A stretch of DNA of 64,000 bases from Alkalimarinus sediminis (lineage in GTDB: Bacteria; Pseudomonadota; Gammaproteobacteria; Pseudomonadales; Oleiphilaceae): NCBI RefSeq assembly GCF_026427595.1, contig NZ_CP101527.1, positions 2,079,501 through 2,143,500 on the forward strand, read 5' to 3'. Made by a program: the position numbers and the translations under genes. Position 1 is the stretch's first letter; each line of letters starts with the position of its first letter. The notes beneath the pieces are model-generated. The model searched no databases. It worked only from the letters and a program-made list of their open reading frames with translations, and was not told where the DNA came from. Below, in pieces: positions 25,258 to 35,572 of this stretch.

Positions 25258-26352
25258 ATGGACGCAAGCTATATGCAGTACTTTCTTGATTGGCTAACTG
25301 GGCAACACCCTTACCTTCCCTCAATCATTACCATTACCGTCATCACCCTACTTCTAATTGGCATCAACCGCTTTACCCTGAAACGACTATCAAAAAATCA
25401 GGGGCAGCTATTACGCCAACAACTATTCATGATTACCATTACCTTCATAGGTGTCATCTCCATTCTGGTATCATTACCCATTAGCGACTCGATAAAAGGT
25501 CAAATATTCAGCTTGCTTGGCATTGTCGTCAGTGCGGCAATTGCGTTGTCTTCTACTACGTTTGTGGGGAATGCAATGGCAGGGTTAATGCTCACCGGTG
25601 TTAAAGTGTTCAAAATTGGCGACTTTGTCAGAGTAGGCGATCATTTTGGCCGGGTATCTGAGCGAGGCCTACTACACGTAGAAATTCAGACAGAAGACCG
25701 AGATTTAACCACGCTGCCAAATCTCTATTTAGTCACCAATCCAACCAAAGTAATTCATGCAGAAGGCACCGTAATATCCGCAGAAGTCAGCCTCGGGTAT
25801 GATATCAGCCGCAAACGAATCGAAAAGCATTTATTGGCAGCGGCCGAATTAAGCAACCTTGAATCCCCCTTCGTACAGGTAATATCCCTGGGGGACTTCT
25901 CTGTTTTGTATAGGCTTTCAGGTCTGCTGATAGACGTAAAAAAAATCATCACAGCTCGATCTGAACTGCATAAAAATATTCTCGACTCTCTTCAACAGGG
26001 TGGTATTGAGATAGTCTCTCCTACTTTTATGAACACACGCTCGTTTAACCCAAATCATAATTTTATTGCCCCTTCCCACCTCTCCAAAACAGAAGCAGAA
26101 ATCCCCAATGAAGTAGAAATAGAGAGCATTCTGTTTGATAAGGCTGAGCAGGCTGAGACGTTAAGCTATATATCAAGAAAACTTAAACGTATCACTATAG
26201 GCAAAGAAAAACTGATAACACTGCTTGAGAACACAAGCAATGCTGAAGAGGCAGATAAACTGCAACATCGAATAGAGCATCTGGAAGCAATAGAAGCAAA
26301 ACTGGCAAACTTAAAATCAGAGATGAACAAAGCTCAGAAGCCAAAAAAATAA
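25258..26352 (+). CDS. MscS-family small mechanosensitive channel
   Basis: A 364-residue membrane protein. Three hydrophobic helices lie within about residues 15-120. The third, pore-lining helix and the beta domain follow (STTFVGNAMAGLMLTGVKVF; KIGDFVRVGDHFGRVSERGL; TLPNLYLVTNPTKVI), the MscS signature region. A charged coiled-coil C terminus (about 285-364) extends beyond the E. coli MscS length of about 286 residues. Such channels release solutes on osmotic downshock. It is transcribed divergently from the flagellar genes and ends at a strong bidirectional terminator. Confidence 0.88.
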   Translation: MDASYMQYFLDWLTGQHPYLPSIITITVITLLLIGINRFTLKRLSKNQGQLLRQQLFMITITFIGVISILVSLPISDSIKGQIFSLLGIVVSAAIALSSTTFVGNAMAGLMLTGVKVFKIGDFVRVGDHFGRVSERGLLHVEIQTEDRDLTTLPNLYLVTNPTKVIHAEGTVISAEVSLGYDISRKRIEKHLLAAAELSNLESPFVQVISLGDFSVLYRLSGLLIDVKKIITARSELHKNILDSLQQGGIEIVSPTFMNTRSFNPNHNFIAPSHLSKTEAEIPNEVEIESILFDKAEQAETLSYISRKLKRITIGKEKLITLLENTSNAEEADKLQHRIEHLEAIEAKLANLKSEMNKAQKPKK

Positions 26353-26382
26353 AACCCCTGACCTCATAGAGACAGGGGTTTT
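26351..26382. terminator. Bidirectional terminator between the mscS-like gene and oadB
   Basis: AAAACCCCTG and CAGGGGTTTT form a 10-bp stem around a 12-base loop. T-runs follow on both strands. It serves the plus-strand channel gene and the minus-strand oadGAB operon. Confidence 0.92.
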
Positions 26383-26435
26383 ATTAGTAACCAAGTCGAA
26401 CAATAGAGATAACACTCTATTGTTCTCGTTAGCAA

Positions 26436-27764
26436 TTACCCTAGGAACTTAATCATAACACCTGCTGCTACCGCTGAACCGATAACACCTGCTACGTTTG
26501 GTCCCATCGCGTGCATCAACAAGAAGTTTTGCGGATTGTTATCCAAACCTACCTTGTTTGAAACACGTGCTGCCATTGGTACAGCTGATACACCAGCAGA
26601 ACCAATCAAAGGGTTAACCTTGTTAGTGCTAAACACGTTCATCAATTTAGCCATCAATACACCTGTCGCTGTTCCCACTGCAAATGCAGCCATACCTAGG
26701 AACAAAATACCAAGAGTTTGAAGGTCTAAGAACTTATCTGCACTTAGTTTTGAACCAACTGACAAACCTAAGAAGATGGTTACAATGTTAATCAACGCGT
26801 TCTGAGCAGTATCAGAAAGACGATCAACAACACCAGACTCTTTCATTAGGTTTCCTAGACAGAACATACCTAGTAGTGGAGCCGCATCTGGAAGGAATAA
26901 AGCAACCAGAATCAATACCGCTATTGGGAAGAGTATTTTTTCTAGCTTACTCACAGTACGAAGCTGAACCATCTGGATTTTGCGTTCTTTAGCTGTAGTC
27001 AGTGCATTCATGATTGGAGGCTGGATAACCGGCACCAAAGCCATATATGAGTATGCAGCAACCGCAATCGCACCTAATAGGTGTGGAGCCAACATGCTCG
27101 ACACAAAAATAGATGTCGGGCCATCTGCACCACCGATAATACCGATGGTAGCAGCCTCTTCTATCGTAAAGGCCATTCCATCAATACCTAGGCTAGTCAG
27201 AAACGCAGCACCAATCACTGTACCGAAGATACCGAACTGAGCTGCAGCGCCCAATAGGATAGTTTTCGGATTAGCAAGCATTGGGCCGAAATCCGTCATT
27301 GCACCAACACCCATAAAGATGAGTAGTGGACCAATCATCGAGCCAATTACAACGTTGTAGAAGTTAGCAAGCATACCGTTCGCATAACCACTATCAACAG
27401 CTATATTTCGCGCAGCAGCCAGAGTTGCACTGTCAGCATGCTTATAAGCATCTTTAAACGCGTACAACACTTCAGTCGTAATCTCTTGTCCCACTTCAAA
27501 AGGTACTTTTAACACCTCAGATAGAGCAAGCAAGACCTCTGGCTTTTGAAAATGAATCGCATTTTCTACCGCTGAAAGTGCCAACCCTGCTTCAGGGATA
27601 TTCGCAAGAATACCGCCAAAACCAATGGGTAATAATAGTAATGGCTCAAACTTCTTACGAATAGCCATGTACAGTAGGATAAGGCAGATAACGATCATCG
27701 CAACCTGCCCAAGCGATATATTATATAGACCGCTACCGGTCCATAGATTTAGTATCTTCTCCAT
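26436..27764 (-). CDS. oadB: OadB, sodium-pumping beta subunit of oxaloacetate decarboxylase
   Basis: A 442-residue, highly hydrophobic protein with about ten membrane segments and the family signatures [24 protein letters not shown] and [20 protein letters not shown]. It decarboxylates carboxybiotin and couples this to sodium export across the inner membrane. It is last in the oadG-oadA-oadB operon, 15 bases after oadA. A methylmalonyl-CoA decarboxylase beta subunit is similar, but the linked alpha subunit supports oxaloacetate decarboxylase. Confidence 0.95.
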   Translation of the reverse strand: MEKILNLWTGSGLYNISLGQVAMIVICLILLYMAIRKKFEPLLLLPIGFGGILANIPEAGLALSAVENAIHFQKPEVLLALSEVLKVPFEVGQEITTEVLYAFKDAYKHADSATLAAARNIAVDSGYANGMLANFYNVVIGSMIGPLLIFMGVGAMTDFGPMLANPKTILLGAAAQFGIFGTVIGAAFLTSLGIDGMAFTIEEAATIGIIGGADGPTSIFVSSMLAPHLLGAIAVAAYSYMALVPVIQPPIMNALTTAKERKIQMVQLRTVSKLEKILFPIAVLILVALFLPDAAPLLGMFCLGNLMKESGVVDRLSDTAQNALINIVTIFLGLSVGSKLSADKFLDLQTLGILFLGMAAFAVGTATGVLMAKLMNVFSTNKVNPLIGSAGVSAVPMAARVSNKVGLDNNPQNFLLMHAMGPNVAGVIGSAVAAGVMIKFLG

Positions 27765-27779
27765 CGTTTTATAACCCTA

Positions 27780-29558
27780 TTACATAGTTAATAGCGTGTC
27801 GCCAACTGCAACAGAGTCGCCAACTGCAACGTTAATGCTACCAACAGTACCAGCTTTAGCAGCTCGAACTTCGGTTTCCATCTTCATTGCTTCAAGAATC
27901 ACTAGCACATCGCCTTCTTGAACGGTTTGTCCGGCAGAAACGATAATTTTGAAGATTGTGCCAGCCAAAGGTGCAACAACTGGATCACCGCCACCAGCAG
28001 GTACTGGAGCAGCAGGAGCAGCCGCAGCGCCAGCAGGAGCAGCACCACCAGCAGGTACTACAGCAGAGATGTCTCCACCTTCTTCTACCTGAACAACATA
28101 GCTCTGACCTTCTACATTAATAGTATAAGTCTCTGGTCCAGAAGATACTTTTACTTCATTCCCAGTCGGAACAGGCTCAAATGCATCTGGGTTGCCACGA
28201 TTCTGAAGGAACTTTTCTGCTACCTGAGGGAACAATGCATAGCTAAGCGCGTCATCAATAACATTGTCAGCCAACTTGAAGCCTTTTTCTTTTGAAAGCG
28301 CTTCAACATCTGAAACAATTTTATCAAGTTCGTTTTCTAGCAAGTCAGCAGGACGGCATGTAATAGCCTCTGCACCATCAAGTACTCTTGCCTGAAGTTC
28401 TTTGTTGTATGGTGCAGGAGCTGCTCCATACTCACCCTTGAGAATGCCTTGTGTTTCTTTAGAGATAGACTTGTAACGCTCGCCGGTTAATACGTTAATA
28501 ACCGCTTGCGTACCCACTATCTGTGAAGTAGGTGTTACTAGTGGGATATGACCCAAGTCTTCACGTACTCTTGGAATCTCTTCTAGTACAGCATCAAACT
28601 TATCAGCAGCACCTTGCTCTTTTAGCTGGTTTTCCATGTTAGTCAACATGCCACCAGGAACCTGTGCAACCAAGATACGTGAGTCAGTACCACGTAGCGC
28701 GCCTTCGAATTTAGCGTACTTCTTACGGATCTCACGGAAATAAGCGGCAATCTCTTCAAGTAGCATCAAGTCAAGGCCGGTGTCTCTATCGGTTCCTTTA
28801 AGTGCTGCTACTACCGTTTCTGTTGCTGAGTGTCCGTAAGTCATAGACATTGAAGATATAGCAGTATCTACACGGTCAACACCTGCTTCAATAGCCTTCA
28901 GAATAGCCATATCTGACATGCCCGCTGTCGCGTGGCAGTGTAGTTGAACTTCTAGATCAGTCTCTTGCTTAAGGCGAGAAACTAATTCAAAGCTCTCATA
29001 AGGAGAGATGATACCAGCCATATCTTTGATAGCGATAGAGTCTGCACCCATATCTTCTATCTGCTTGGCCAACGAAACCCATGCTTGTGTGTTATGTACT
29101 GGGCTCGTGGTATAAGAAAGTGTACCTTGTGCGTGCTTACCCTGTTTCTTAACAGCTTTTAGCGCTGTTTCGAGGTTACGAGGGTCGTTCATCGCATCAA
29201 ATACGCGGAAAACATCTACACCGTTTACCGCTGCACGTTCGACAAACTTGTCAACTACATCATCAGCATAGTGGCGATAACCTAGTAGGTTTTGACCACG
29301 CAATAACATTTGATGCTTTGTGTTAGGCATCGCTTTTTTGAATTCGCGAATTCTGTCCCATGGGTCTTCCCCAAGAAAACGAATACAAGTATCAAAAGTA
29401 GCGCCACCCCAAGATTCAAGGGACCAGTAGCCTACTTTATCTAGTTTTTCTGCGATTGGAAGCATGTCGTCGATACGCATGCGTGTTGCGAATAGTGACT
29501 GGTGAGCGTCACGTAATACAACATCGGTAATACCTAACGGTTTTTTAGCATTTGTCAT
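27780..29558 (-). CDS. oadA: OadA, carboxyltransferase/biotin alpha subunit of oxaloacetate decarboxylase
   Basis: About 592 residues. The N-terminal carboxyltransferase TIM barrel begins with [15 protein letters not shown] and has the metal-site region [12 protein letters not shown] conserved carboxylase domain follows, then a Pro/Ala/Gly linker (about 525-550) and a biotinyl domain with the biotin-accepting lysine in [10 protein letters not shown]. It transfers the carboxyl of oxaloacetate to biotin, for decarboxylation by OadB. ATG at 29558 is chosen over a TTG three codons upstream. Confidence 0.95.
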   Translation of the reverse strand: MTNAKKPLGITDVVLRDAHQSLFATRMRIDDMLPIAEKLDKVGYWSLESWGGATFDTCIRFLGEDPWDRIREFKKAMPNTKHQMLLRGQNLLGYRHYADDVVDKFVERAAVNGVDVFRVFDAMNDPRNLETALKAVKKQGKHAQGTLSYTTSPVHNTQAWVSLAKQIEDMGADSIAIKDMAGIISPYESFELVSRLKQETDLEVQLHCHATAGMSDMAILKAIEAGVDRVDTAISSMSMTYGHSATETVVAALKGTDRDTGLDLMLLEEIAAYFREIRKKYAKFEGALRGTDSRILVAQVPGGMLTNMENQLKEQGAADKFDAVLEEIPRVREDLGHIPLVTPTSQIVGTQAVINVLTGERYKSISKETQGILKGEYGAAPAPYNKELQARVLDGAEAITCRPADLLENELDKIVSDVEALSKEKGFKLADNVIDDALSYALFPQVAEKFLQNRGNPDAFEPVPTGNEVKVSSGPETYTINVEGQSYVVQVEEGGDISAVVPAGGAAPAGAAAAPAAPVPAGGGDPVVAPLAGTIFKIIVSAGQTVQEGDVLVILEAMKMETEVRAAKAGTVGSINVAVGDSVAVGDTLLTM

Positions 29559-29608
29559 TGCATTCAAGCCTTCTGTTAAAGGTTTTTCCGTTCTATCAAA
29601 CTCACTGC

Positions 29609-29848
29609 TTATGGGCGTGAGCGATACTTTTCGACTGCTGCTGTGATAACAGCCATCAGTCGAGGGTCATTCATCGGAGAAGCGGATTGAGCAGGCGCAA
29701 CCGGTGTTTCCGGTGCAGGCGGCTCGAGTTTCATCGCTATCTTCGACATAAGCGTTGTAGCGCCAATCAATACAATCAGGAATACGAAAACAAATCCCAT
29801 TCCTACAACTGTTAGATCGATCGCTTGAGACATCAATGATTCTGTCAT
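29609..29848 (-). CDS. oadG: OadG, gamma subunit of oxaloacetate decarboxylase
   Basis: A 79-residue protein with one N-terminal membrane helix ([20 protein letters not shown]), a Pro/Ala linker and a short soluble end ([18 protein letters not shown]). OadG anchors the alpha and beta subunits together and usually carries zinc-binding residues at its C terminus; no His-rich end is seen here. It is first in the operon, with an AGG box nine to ten bases before ATG. Confidence 0.9.
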   Translation of the reverse strand: MTESLMSQAIDLTVVGMGFVFVFLIVLIGATTLMSKIAMKLEPPAPETPVAPAQSASPMNDPRLMAVITAAVEKYRSRP

Positions 29849-30293
29849 TATTATGCAACCTGTCGTTGTGTTTTCATTTTAAAGGCGAATTAGACCACTA
29901 CTAAAAGATCTATTTCACATGAAAAATCCTCGCTAATGTACCTATTATCAAAGATCTAAGCAACAGAAAGAGCAGCATAAAGCCTGCTTTTAATTGATAT
30001 ATCTTTGTTTTAATTGAATATACATGACATGAATAATGGTTATCAGCTGCCATAAGCTACGCATAATAACCCTTATTAGCGATACAATTAACGCATTCAT
30101 CACAAGCTTAGACCACCAAGCGTGATATAGCCTAAATCTCACACCTATTATCTTAACTGCCACAAGTGGGACTAAGCGATGGTATTGGAAACCAATATCC
30201 AGTGGAGAAATAAGTAGCAGCCAGAAAAACAACCCCACCCAGATGCCACTATAAAGCTAGAGTTCAAAAATTTAAGGCGAGGAGTATTGGAGG
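29849..30293. other. Upstream region of oadG without a supported gene
   Basis: It contains an 82-codon hydrophobic frame on the minus strand (29990-30238) that would begin with GTG and has no ribosome-binding site, so it is not called as a gene. The oad promoter should lie in 29870-29990. No repeat or hairpin is obvious. Confidence 0.5.
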
Positions 30294-30324
30294 CAAAAAA
30301 AAAGCCACCCCAAAGGGTAGCTTT
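30294..30324 (-). terminator. Terminator of the tRNA cluster
   Basis: On the minus strand AAAGCTACCC and GGGTGGCTTT pair around a TTTG loop, with one mismatch, and a run of T follows. It lies just after the last tRNA-Arg gene. Confidence 0.88.
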
Positions 30325-30331
30325 CTTTATA

Positions 30332-30408
30332 TGGCGCGGCTGGCAGGAGTCGAACCTGCGACCGCCTGGTTCGTAGCCAGGTACTCTATCCAGCTGAGCT
30401 ACAGCCGC
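30332..30408 (-). tRNA. tRNA-Arg (anticodon ACG), copy 2
   Basis: A 77-base cloverleaf including an encoded CCA. The acceptor stem is GCGGCTG with CAGCCGC, the anticodon loop CTACGAA between CCTGG and CCAGG, and the T arm has GGTTCGACTCC. The anticodon ACG is read as ICG after deamination, decoding CGU, CGC and CGA. It is identical to the copy 80 bases upstream. Confidence 0.97.
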
Positions 30409-30488
30409 TTAAACTTTTCTAGTCGTCTAACATTAAATCTGTTATTTGCTTAACCAACTCTAATCTACAGTAAAGAGTATTAGAATAA

Positions 30489-30565
30489 TGGCGCGGCTGG
30501 CAGGAGTCGAACCTGCGACCGCCTGGTTCGTAGCCAGGTACTCTATCCAGCTGAGCTACAGCCGC
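30489..30565 (-). tRNA. tRNA-Arg (anticodon ACG), copy 1
   Basis: Same 77-base sequence as the downstream copy, with encoded CCA. The csrA, tRNA-Ser(GCU), tRNA-Arg(ACG) order matches the csrA-serV-argVYZQ arrangement of E. coli, with two arginine genes instead of four. Confidence 0.97.
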
Positions 30566-30584
30566 ATGCAATATAAAAGAAATA

Positions 30585-30676
<92 letters not shown>

Positions 30677-30760
30677 GTAGAACGCGGTGCATAATACCAC
30701 AATTCGTATAAATTCAAAGTGCTATTTTGTTTTAATTTACTTAATCTTAATCAGAAATTG

Positions 30761-30788
30761 AAAAACCGCCTTCTTTAACAGAAGACGG
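30761..30788 (-). terminator. Terminator after csrA
   Basis: On the minus strand CCGTCTTCT and AGAAGGCGG pair with one mismatch around a short loop and are followed by TTTTT. It starts about 10 bases past the csrA stop and separates csrA from the tRNA genes. Confidence 0.85.
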
Positions 30789-30797
30789 CCATCAAAA

Positions 30798-30989
30798 TTA
30801 CTCGTCGTCGAACTGAGGATTCGTTTTCTCTTTCTGAATCCGCTGATAAATCTCCTCTCGATGCACGGCCACCTCTTTAGGCGCATTTACACCAATTCGA
30901 ACCTGATTCCCCTTAACGCCCAGCACAGTTACTGTAACGTCATCCCCAACCATCAGTGTTTCTCCCACACGACGGGTCAATATAAGCAT
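30798..30989 (-). CDS. csrA: CsrA/RsmA carbon storage regulator
   Basis: A 63-residue protein with the full CsrA sequence ([39 protein letters not shown]), including the RNA-contacting Arg44-region motif VAVHREEI. It dimerises, binds GGA motifs in mRNA leaders and controls translation of metabolic, motility and biofilm genes. An AAGGAG box stands seven bases before the ATG. A 291-base gap upstream to lysC should hold its promoter. Confidence 0.97.
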
Positions 30990-31280
30990 CGCTTATCTCC
31001 TTAACCTAGATATTAGACCTGTTCCAAATATTGAAGCATACGTACCGCTTCAGCTAATAAGGGGTTCAGCGTAATCATTTTTATTGACCAAAATCCCCAG
31101 AAAGGAAAAGCCGGCTTTAACCACATCAGTTAAAACCAGCAACCTGCCACCGACAAAAATAACAAGTTCCCTTTTAGTACTAATGAGGAGTTACCCCCAC
31201 CCTCACACTCTCAACTATAGCAGCTCTTTTTTAGTTATGTAAAAACAACTGCTAGACTTGACTCTTCTTAACCTGACTAC

Positions 31281-32501
31281 TTACTGCTCATTTAACTCAA
31301 ATGAGCTATGTAGAGCTCTAACAGAAAGCTCTAGATATTTTTCTGCAATAACAACTGAAATCTTAATTTCAGACGTTGATATCATCTGAATATTGATACC
31401 TTCCGCCGACAAAGTGTCAAACATTTGTGTCGCAACACCCGCATGAGAACGCATCCCCACACCAACAATCGAGACCTTGGCAATTTTATCGTCACCAGAT
31501 ACCTCTCTAGCGCCCAGCTCTACACATACCTTATCAAGGATCGCTTTTGCTTTAGCGTAGTCATTGCGGTGTACAGTAAAGGTGAAGTCAGTGTGATTAT
31601 CAGCACCTACATTCTGAACAATCATATCAACTTCTATATTTGCATCACTAACCGGGCGCAATATTTTGGATGCAATACCTGGAATATCCGGCACACCCTG
31701 AACCGTTAGTTTGGCTTCATCACGATTGAAAGCAATACCTGATATAACCGGTTGTTCCATTTTTTCATCATCCTCTATAGTAATCAAAGTACCTGGCCCG
31801 TCTTCAAAGCTAGACAAAACCCTAAGCGGCACATTATATTTTCCTGCAAACTCCACTGAACGAATCTGAAGTATTTTAGACCCCAAACTCGCCATCTCAA
31901 TCATCTCTTCAAAGGTGATGCGATCCATTCTTCTGGCACTATCAACTACTCGTGGATCAGTTGTATAAACACCATCCACGTCGGTATAAATTTGACACTC
32001 ATCAGCCTTAAGTGCGGCTGCTAAGGCAACACCTGTAGTATCAGATCCACCTCGACCTAGCGTGGTAATATTGCCGTTTTCATCAACACCCTGGAAGCCT
32101 GCAACAACCACCACACGACCTTGATCAAGGTCTGCTCGCATATTCTTCTCGTCAATCGTCTGAATACGTGCCTTGGTATGAGTGTTGTCTGTCGTAATTC
32201 GTACCTGACCACCTGTATAGGATATTGCCGGACACCCTCGCTTGTTCAACGCCATACTAAGAAGCGCAATTGTGACTTGCTCCCCTGTTGACACCAACAC
32301 ATCCATTTCACGAGGAGTTGGCTCTTCCATAATCTGGCTTGCCAACCCTAAGAGCCTATTGGTCTCTCCACTCATTGCAGACACGACTACAACAATGTCG
32401 TGACCTGCATCCCTGAATGATTTTACTTTATCAGCTACTGCTTCTATTCGTTCAACGGAGCCTACCGACGTACCGCCAAACTTTTGAACATATAATGCCA
32501 T
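31281..32501 (-). CDS. lysC: Aspartate kinase LysC
   Basis: About 406 residues. The N-terminal kinase domain starts [18 protein letters not shown] and contains [20 protein letters not shown]. Two C-terminal ACT domains for amino-acid feedback follow ([53 protein letters not shown]). It phosphorylates aspartate as the first step to lysine, threonine, methionine and diaminopimelate. ATG at 32501 gives the standard N terminus; a GTG four codons earlier is in frame. The alaS-lysC-csrA order is as in pseudomonads. Confidence 0.95.
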   Translation of the reverse strand: MALYVQKFGGTSVGSVERIEAVADKVKSFRDAGHDIVVVVSAMSGETNRLLGLASQIMEEPTPREMDVLVSTGEQVTIALLSMALNKRGCPAISYTGGQVRITTDNTHTKARIQTIDEKNMRADLDQGRVVVVAGFQGVDENGNITTLGRGGSDTTGVALAAALKADECQIYTDVDGVYTTDPRVVDSARRMDRITFEEMIEMASLGSKILQIRSVEFAGKYNVPLRVLSSFEDGPGTLITIEDDEKMEQPVISGIAFNRDEAKLTVQGVPDIPGIASKILRPVSDANIEVDMIVQNVGADNHTDFTFTVHRNDYAKAKAILDKVCVELGAREVSGDDKIAKVSIVGVGMRSHAGVATQMFDTLSAEGINIQMISTSEIKISVVIAEKYLELSVRALHSSFELNEQ

Positions 32502-32537
32502 TACCCAATTCACTTCCTATTAAATAGAACCCAAAGC

Positions 32538-32579
32538 GTCATAACGACTTTTTAAACAATCTAAACTCGACGTTATGAC
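32538..32579. promoter_or_regulatory. Inverted repeat in the alaS-lysC gap
   Basis: GTCATAACG and CGTTATGAC are perfect 9-base inverted repeats separated by 24 A/T-rich bases, in the 95-base space between alaS and lysC. There is no T-run at the base of the stem. It could be an operator or RNA hairpin; no role can be assigned. Confidence 0.5.
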
Positions 32580-32596
32580 TCTACTCCAGCAGGTGC

Positions 32597-35218
32597 TTAC
32601 ACCAGACCTTCAACCCAATCTTTCACCATGTCTAATGCATCCTGAATCTTATCGACTTCAGTTCCGCCACCTTGAGCCATATCAGGTCGCCCACCACCTT
32701 TACCACCTACAACAGCAGCCGCCTGTCGCATTAAGTCACCAGCCTTTAGTTTGCCAGAGATATCTTTAGTAACACTTGATACCAGTGTTACTTTATCCCC
32801 TTCCGCTGTGGCTAACAATACAACTGCTGAGCCAAGTTTATTCTTAAGCTGATCAGCGGTATCCATGAGTGTTTTTCTGTCAGCGCCTTCAAGGTTCGCA
32901 GCTAGCACCTTCACACCTTTTACATCAACAGCCTGAGAAGCCAAATCATCGCCAGCTGAGCTCGCGAGCTTCGCTTTTAGCAACTCAACTTCTTTCTCTA
33001 AGGCTTTGCTTTTATCTAGCGCCGCTTTAACTTTTTCAACCAGGTTATCACGCCCACTCTTCACCAAGCCGGCGACTTCTTTTAATTGACGCTCGCCGTC
33101 TGCAATCCACCTTTCTGCCGCAGTACCGGTCAACGCTTCAATACGACGCACACCAGAAGCAACACCAGACTCTGACACTATTACAATATTTCCAATATCA
33201 CCGGTTCGTTCTGCGTGAGTTCCCCCGCACAGCTCAACCGAGAATGAGTCAACCCCCATGCTTAACACGCGGACTGAGTCACCATACTTTTCGCCAAACA
33301 GCGCCATTGCACCTTTCTGGCGTGCGCTTTCCATATCTGTCACTTCGGTCTCAACAGGCGTATTCTCACGCACTTGCCGATTCACCATCTGTTCAACTTC
33401 TTTTAGCTGTGCAGGAGTTACCGCTTCAAAGTGAGAGAAGTCAAATCGCAGGCGCTCTTCATTTACCTGTGAACCTTTTTGAGCAACATGATCACCCAGA
33501 ACTTTCTGCAGTGCTGAGTGAATCAAGTGAGTCGCTGAGTGGTTTAATGCGGTTGCTTTACGCTTAACCTTATCGACTTCCGCAATAACTGACTGCCCAT
33601 CACTTAATCTGCCGCTGATCACACGACCGATGTGTAAGTGGTTCTGACCCTCTTTTTGAGTATCGGTCACTTCAAACTCACCACCAGACCATCTCAGTGT
33701 ACCTTTATCCCCAACCTGGCCACCTGACTCTGCATAGAAAGGCGTTTCGTTAAGCACAACTACTGCATCTTGTCCGGCATCAGCTGCGGCTGGCACGCCA
33801 TCTACAAAAACAGCTTTTACAGTTTCTTGCGCTTCAACCTGATCATAACCGGTAAATTCAGTCACACCATCAATCGTTAAGGCTTCATTGTAATCAACAC
33901 CAAATTTACTAGATGCTCTCGCTCGCTCTCGCTGAGCCTCCATCGCTTTTTCATAGCCATCATGGTCTAGGGTCAAACCTCGCTCACGCGCGATATCATT
34001 CGTCAAATCAACCGGAAAACCATAAGTATCGTATAGCGTAAATATAGTATCACCTGGAATCACTGTCCCAGTGAGTGCTTCAATGTCTTGTTCAAGCAGT
34101 GCTAACCCCTTATCAAGGGTTTTGGCAAACTGTTCCTCTTCTTGCAACAAAACTCTTTCAATTTGAGCTTGCGCCTTTGCAAGCTCTGGGTATGCTTCAC
34201 CCATAATCTGTACTAGGTGGGCAACTAACTTATAAAAGAAGGCGCCTTTAGCACCAAGCTTATTACCGTGACGAACCGCACGACGAATAATTCTGCGGAG
34301 CACGTTGCCACGCCCCTCATTAGATGGCATCACTCCGTCAGCAATTAAGAACGAGCATGAACGAATGTGATCCGCAATAACCCTCAACGAGGCTTCAGTA
34401 GTTGCAACGCCTCCGAGTAAATCAGACGCATGGCCCAGCAACTCTTGAAACAGATCAATCTCATAGTTGCTATGCACATTTTGCATAACCGCTGAAATTC
34501 TCTCTAGCCCCATTCCGGTATCAACAGAAGGCTTAGGTAATGGCTGCATTTCGCCATTGGCAGTACGGTTAAACTGCATAAATACCACGTTCCAAATCTC
34601 GATGAAACGATCTCCATCTTCTTCTGGGGTCCCTGGCAAGCCGCCTTCTATCTCAGGGCCGTGATCATAAAATATTTCTGTACAAGGCCCGCAAGGACCA
34701 GTATCACCCATCTGCCAAAAATTATCCGACGCATATTGCGCGCCTTTATCGCCTATGCGAATCACTCTATCCGCAGGCACACCTACATCTTTTGTCCAGA
34801 CATCAAATGCTTCATCATCTGTTTCATAGATAGTGACATAGAGCTTATCTTTGGGGATATTCATCCAAGACTCAGACGTTAAAAACTCCCATGCAAAACG
34901 AATTGCGTCTTGCTTGAAGTAGTCGCCGAAGCTGAAATTACCCAACATTTCAAAAAAAGTATGGTGGCGAGCTGTATAACCCACATTTTCGAGATCGTTG
35001 TGCTTACCGCCCGCTCGCACACACCGCTGAGAACTCGTTGCGCGAACATATGAGCGCTGCTCTCGCCCCAAAAACGTATCTTTAAATTGATTCATACCCG
35101 CATTAGTAAAGAGTAACGTTGGGTCATCTGCTGGAACCAACGAACTACTAGACACCACCTGGTGCCCATGCTGGTTAAAGTAGTCAAGAAACGCCTTACG
35201 TACCGCTGCTGTTTTCAT
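32597..35218 (-). CDS. alaS: Alanyl-tRNA synthetase
   Basis: An 873-residue class II synthetase. The N-terminal aminoacylation domain has [15 protein letters not shown] and [16 protein letters not shown]. The editing domain has zinc-binding [11 protein letters not shown] and [13 protein letters not shown]. The C-terminal DHHA1 domain contains [15 protein letters not shown]. It charges tRNA-Ala and clears mischarged Ser/Gly. Length is normal. Upstream there is no recA or recX, which precede alaS in several gammaproteobacteria. Confidence 0.97.
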   Translation of the reverse strand: MKTAAVRKAFLDYFNQHGHQVVSSSSLVPADDPTLLFTNAGMNQFKDTFLGREQRSYVRATSSQRCVRAGGKHNDLENVGYTARHHTFFEMLGNFSFGDYFKQDAIRFAWEFLTSESWMNIPKDKLYVTIYETDDEAFDVWTKDVGVPADRVIRIGDKGAQYASDNFWQMGDTGPCGPCTEIFYDHGPEIEGGLPGTPEEDGDRFIEIWNVVFMQFNRTANGEMQPLPKPSVDTGMGLERISAVMQNVHSNYEIDLFQELLGHASDLLGGVATTEASLRVIADHIRSCSFLIADGVMPSNEGRGNVLRRIIRRAVRHGNKLGAKGAFFYKLVAHLVQIMGEAYPELAKAQAQIERVLLQEEEQFAKTLDKGLALLEQDIEALTGTVIPGDTIFTLYDTYGFPVDLTNDIARERGLTLDHDGYEKAMEAQRERARASSKFGVDYNEALTIDGVTEFTGYDQVEAQETVKAVFVDGVPAAADAGQDAVVVLNETPFYAESGGQVGDKGTLRWSGGEFEVTDTQKEGQNHLHIGRVISGRLSDGQSVIAEVDKVKRKATALNHSATHLIHSALQKVLGDHVAQKGSQVNEERLRFDFSHFEAVTPAQLKEVEQMVNRQVRENTPVETEVTDMESARQKGAMALFGEKYGDSVRVLSMGVDSFSVELCGGTHAERTGDIGNIVIVSESGVASGVRRIEALTGTAAERWIADGERQLKEVAGLVKSGRDNLVEKVKAALDKSKALEKEVELLKAKLASSAGDDLASQAVDVKGVKVLAANLEGADRKTLMDTADQLKNKLGSAVVLLATAEGDKVTLVSSVTKDISGKLKAGDLMRQAAAVVGGKGGGRPDMAQGGGTEVDKIQDALDMVKDWVEGLV

Positions 35219-35497
35219 AGATAGAACCGTCTGCGAGCTTTTAGTTATAATTTAGAGTCAAATTTTCTATATTCTTGGAGGCTTTGACCAACAAATCAAT
35301 ACCCCTCAAGCCTTTAAATGCCTTGATTATTACTTACTTTAATCTTGCGAAATTAGCCGCCCGATACTTAATAACGTCCAGATGGCGACCCTCGATTGGC
35401 ACATCACGATAAAGGACTGCGTACTCTACCATATAAAGTACTGAGTAAAAAATTGCCAATGGAAAGAAATTTGACCTTAACCCCCACAAATTACAGG
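35219..35497. other. Intergenic region upstream of alaS
   Basis: No credible gene is present; a 64-codon minus-strand frame at 35334-35528 runs into the terminator of the neighbouring gene and has no ribosome-binding site. The alaS promoter should lie here but is not distinct by eye. Confidence 0.5.
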
Positions 35498-35526
35498 CAA
35501 AAAAAAGCCCAGCTACTTTGCCGGGC
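35498..35526 (-). terminator. Terminator after the DUF5610 gene
   Basis: On the minus strand GCCCGGC and GCTGGGC pair with one wobble around a 6-base loop, followed by eight or more T residues. It lies 46 bases past the stop of the DUF5610 gene. Confidence 0.88.
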
Positions 35527-35572
35527 ATAAATGCCTATACATCTTGACTGCATGCTGCCAAATTTATGGCGA

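Noticed and set aside
29990-30238. 82-codon hydrophobic minus-strand frame upstream of oadG
   Set aside because: It has a GTG start without a ribosome-binding site and an unusual composition without clear membrane topology; it probably occurs by chance in A/T-rich DNA.
35334-35528. 64-codon minus-strand frame upstream of alaS
   Set aside because: It starts inside the rho-independent terminator of the DUF5610 gene and has no support as a gene.
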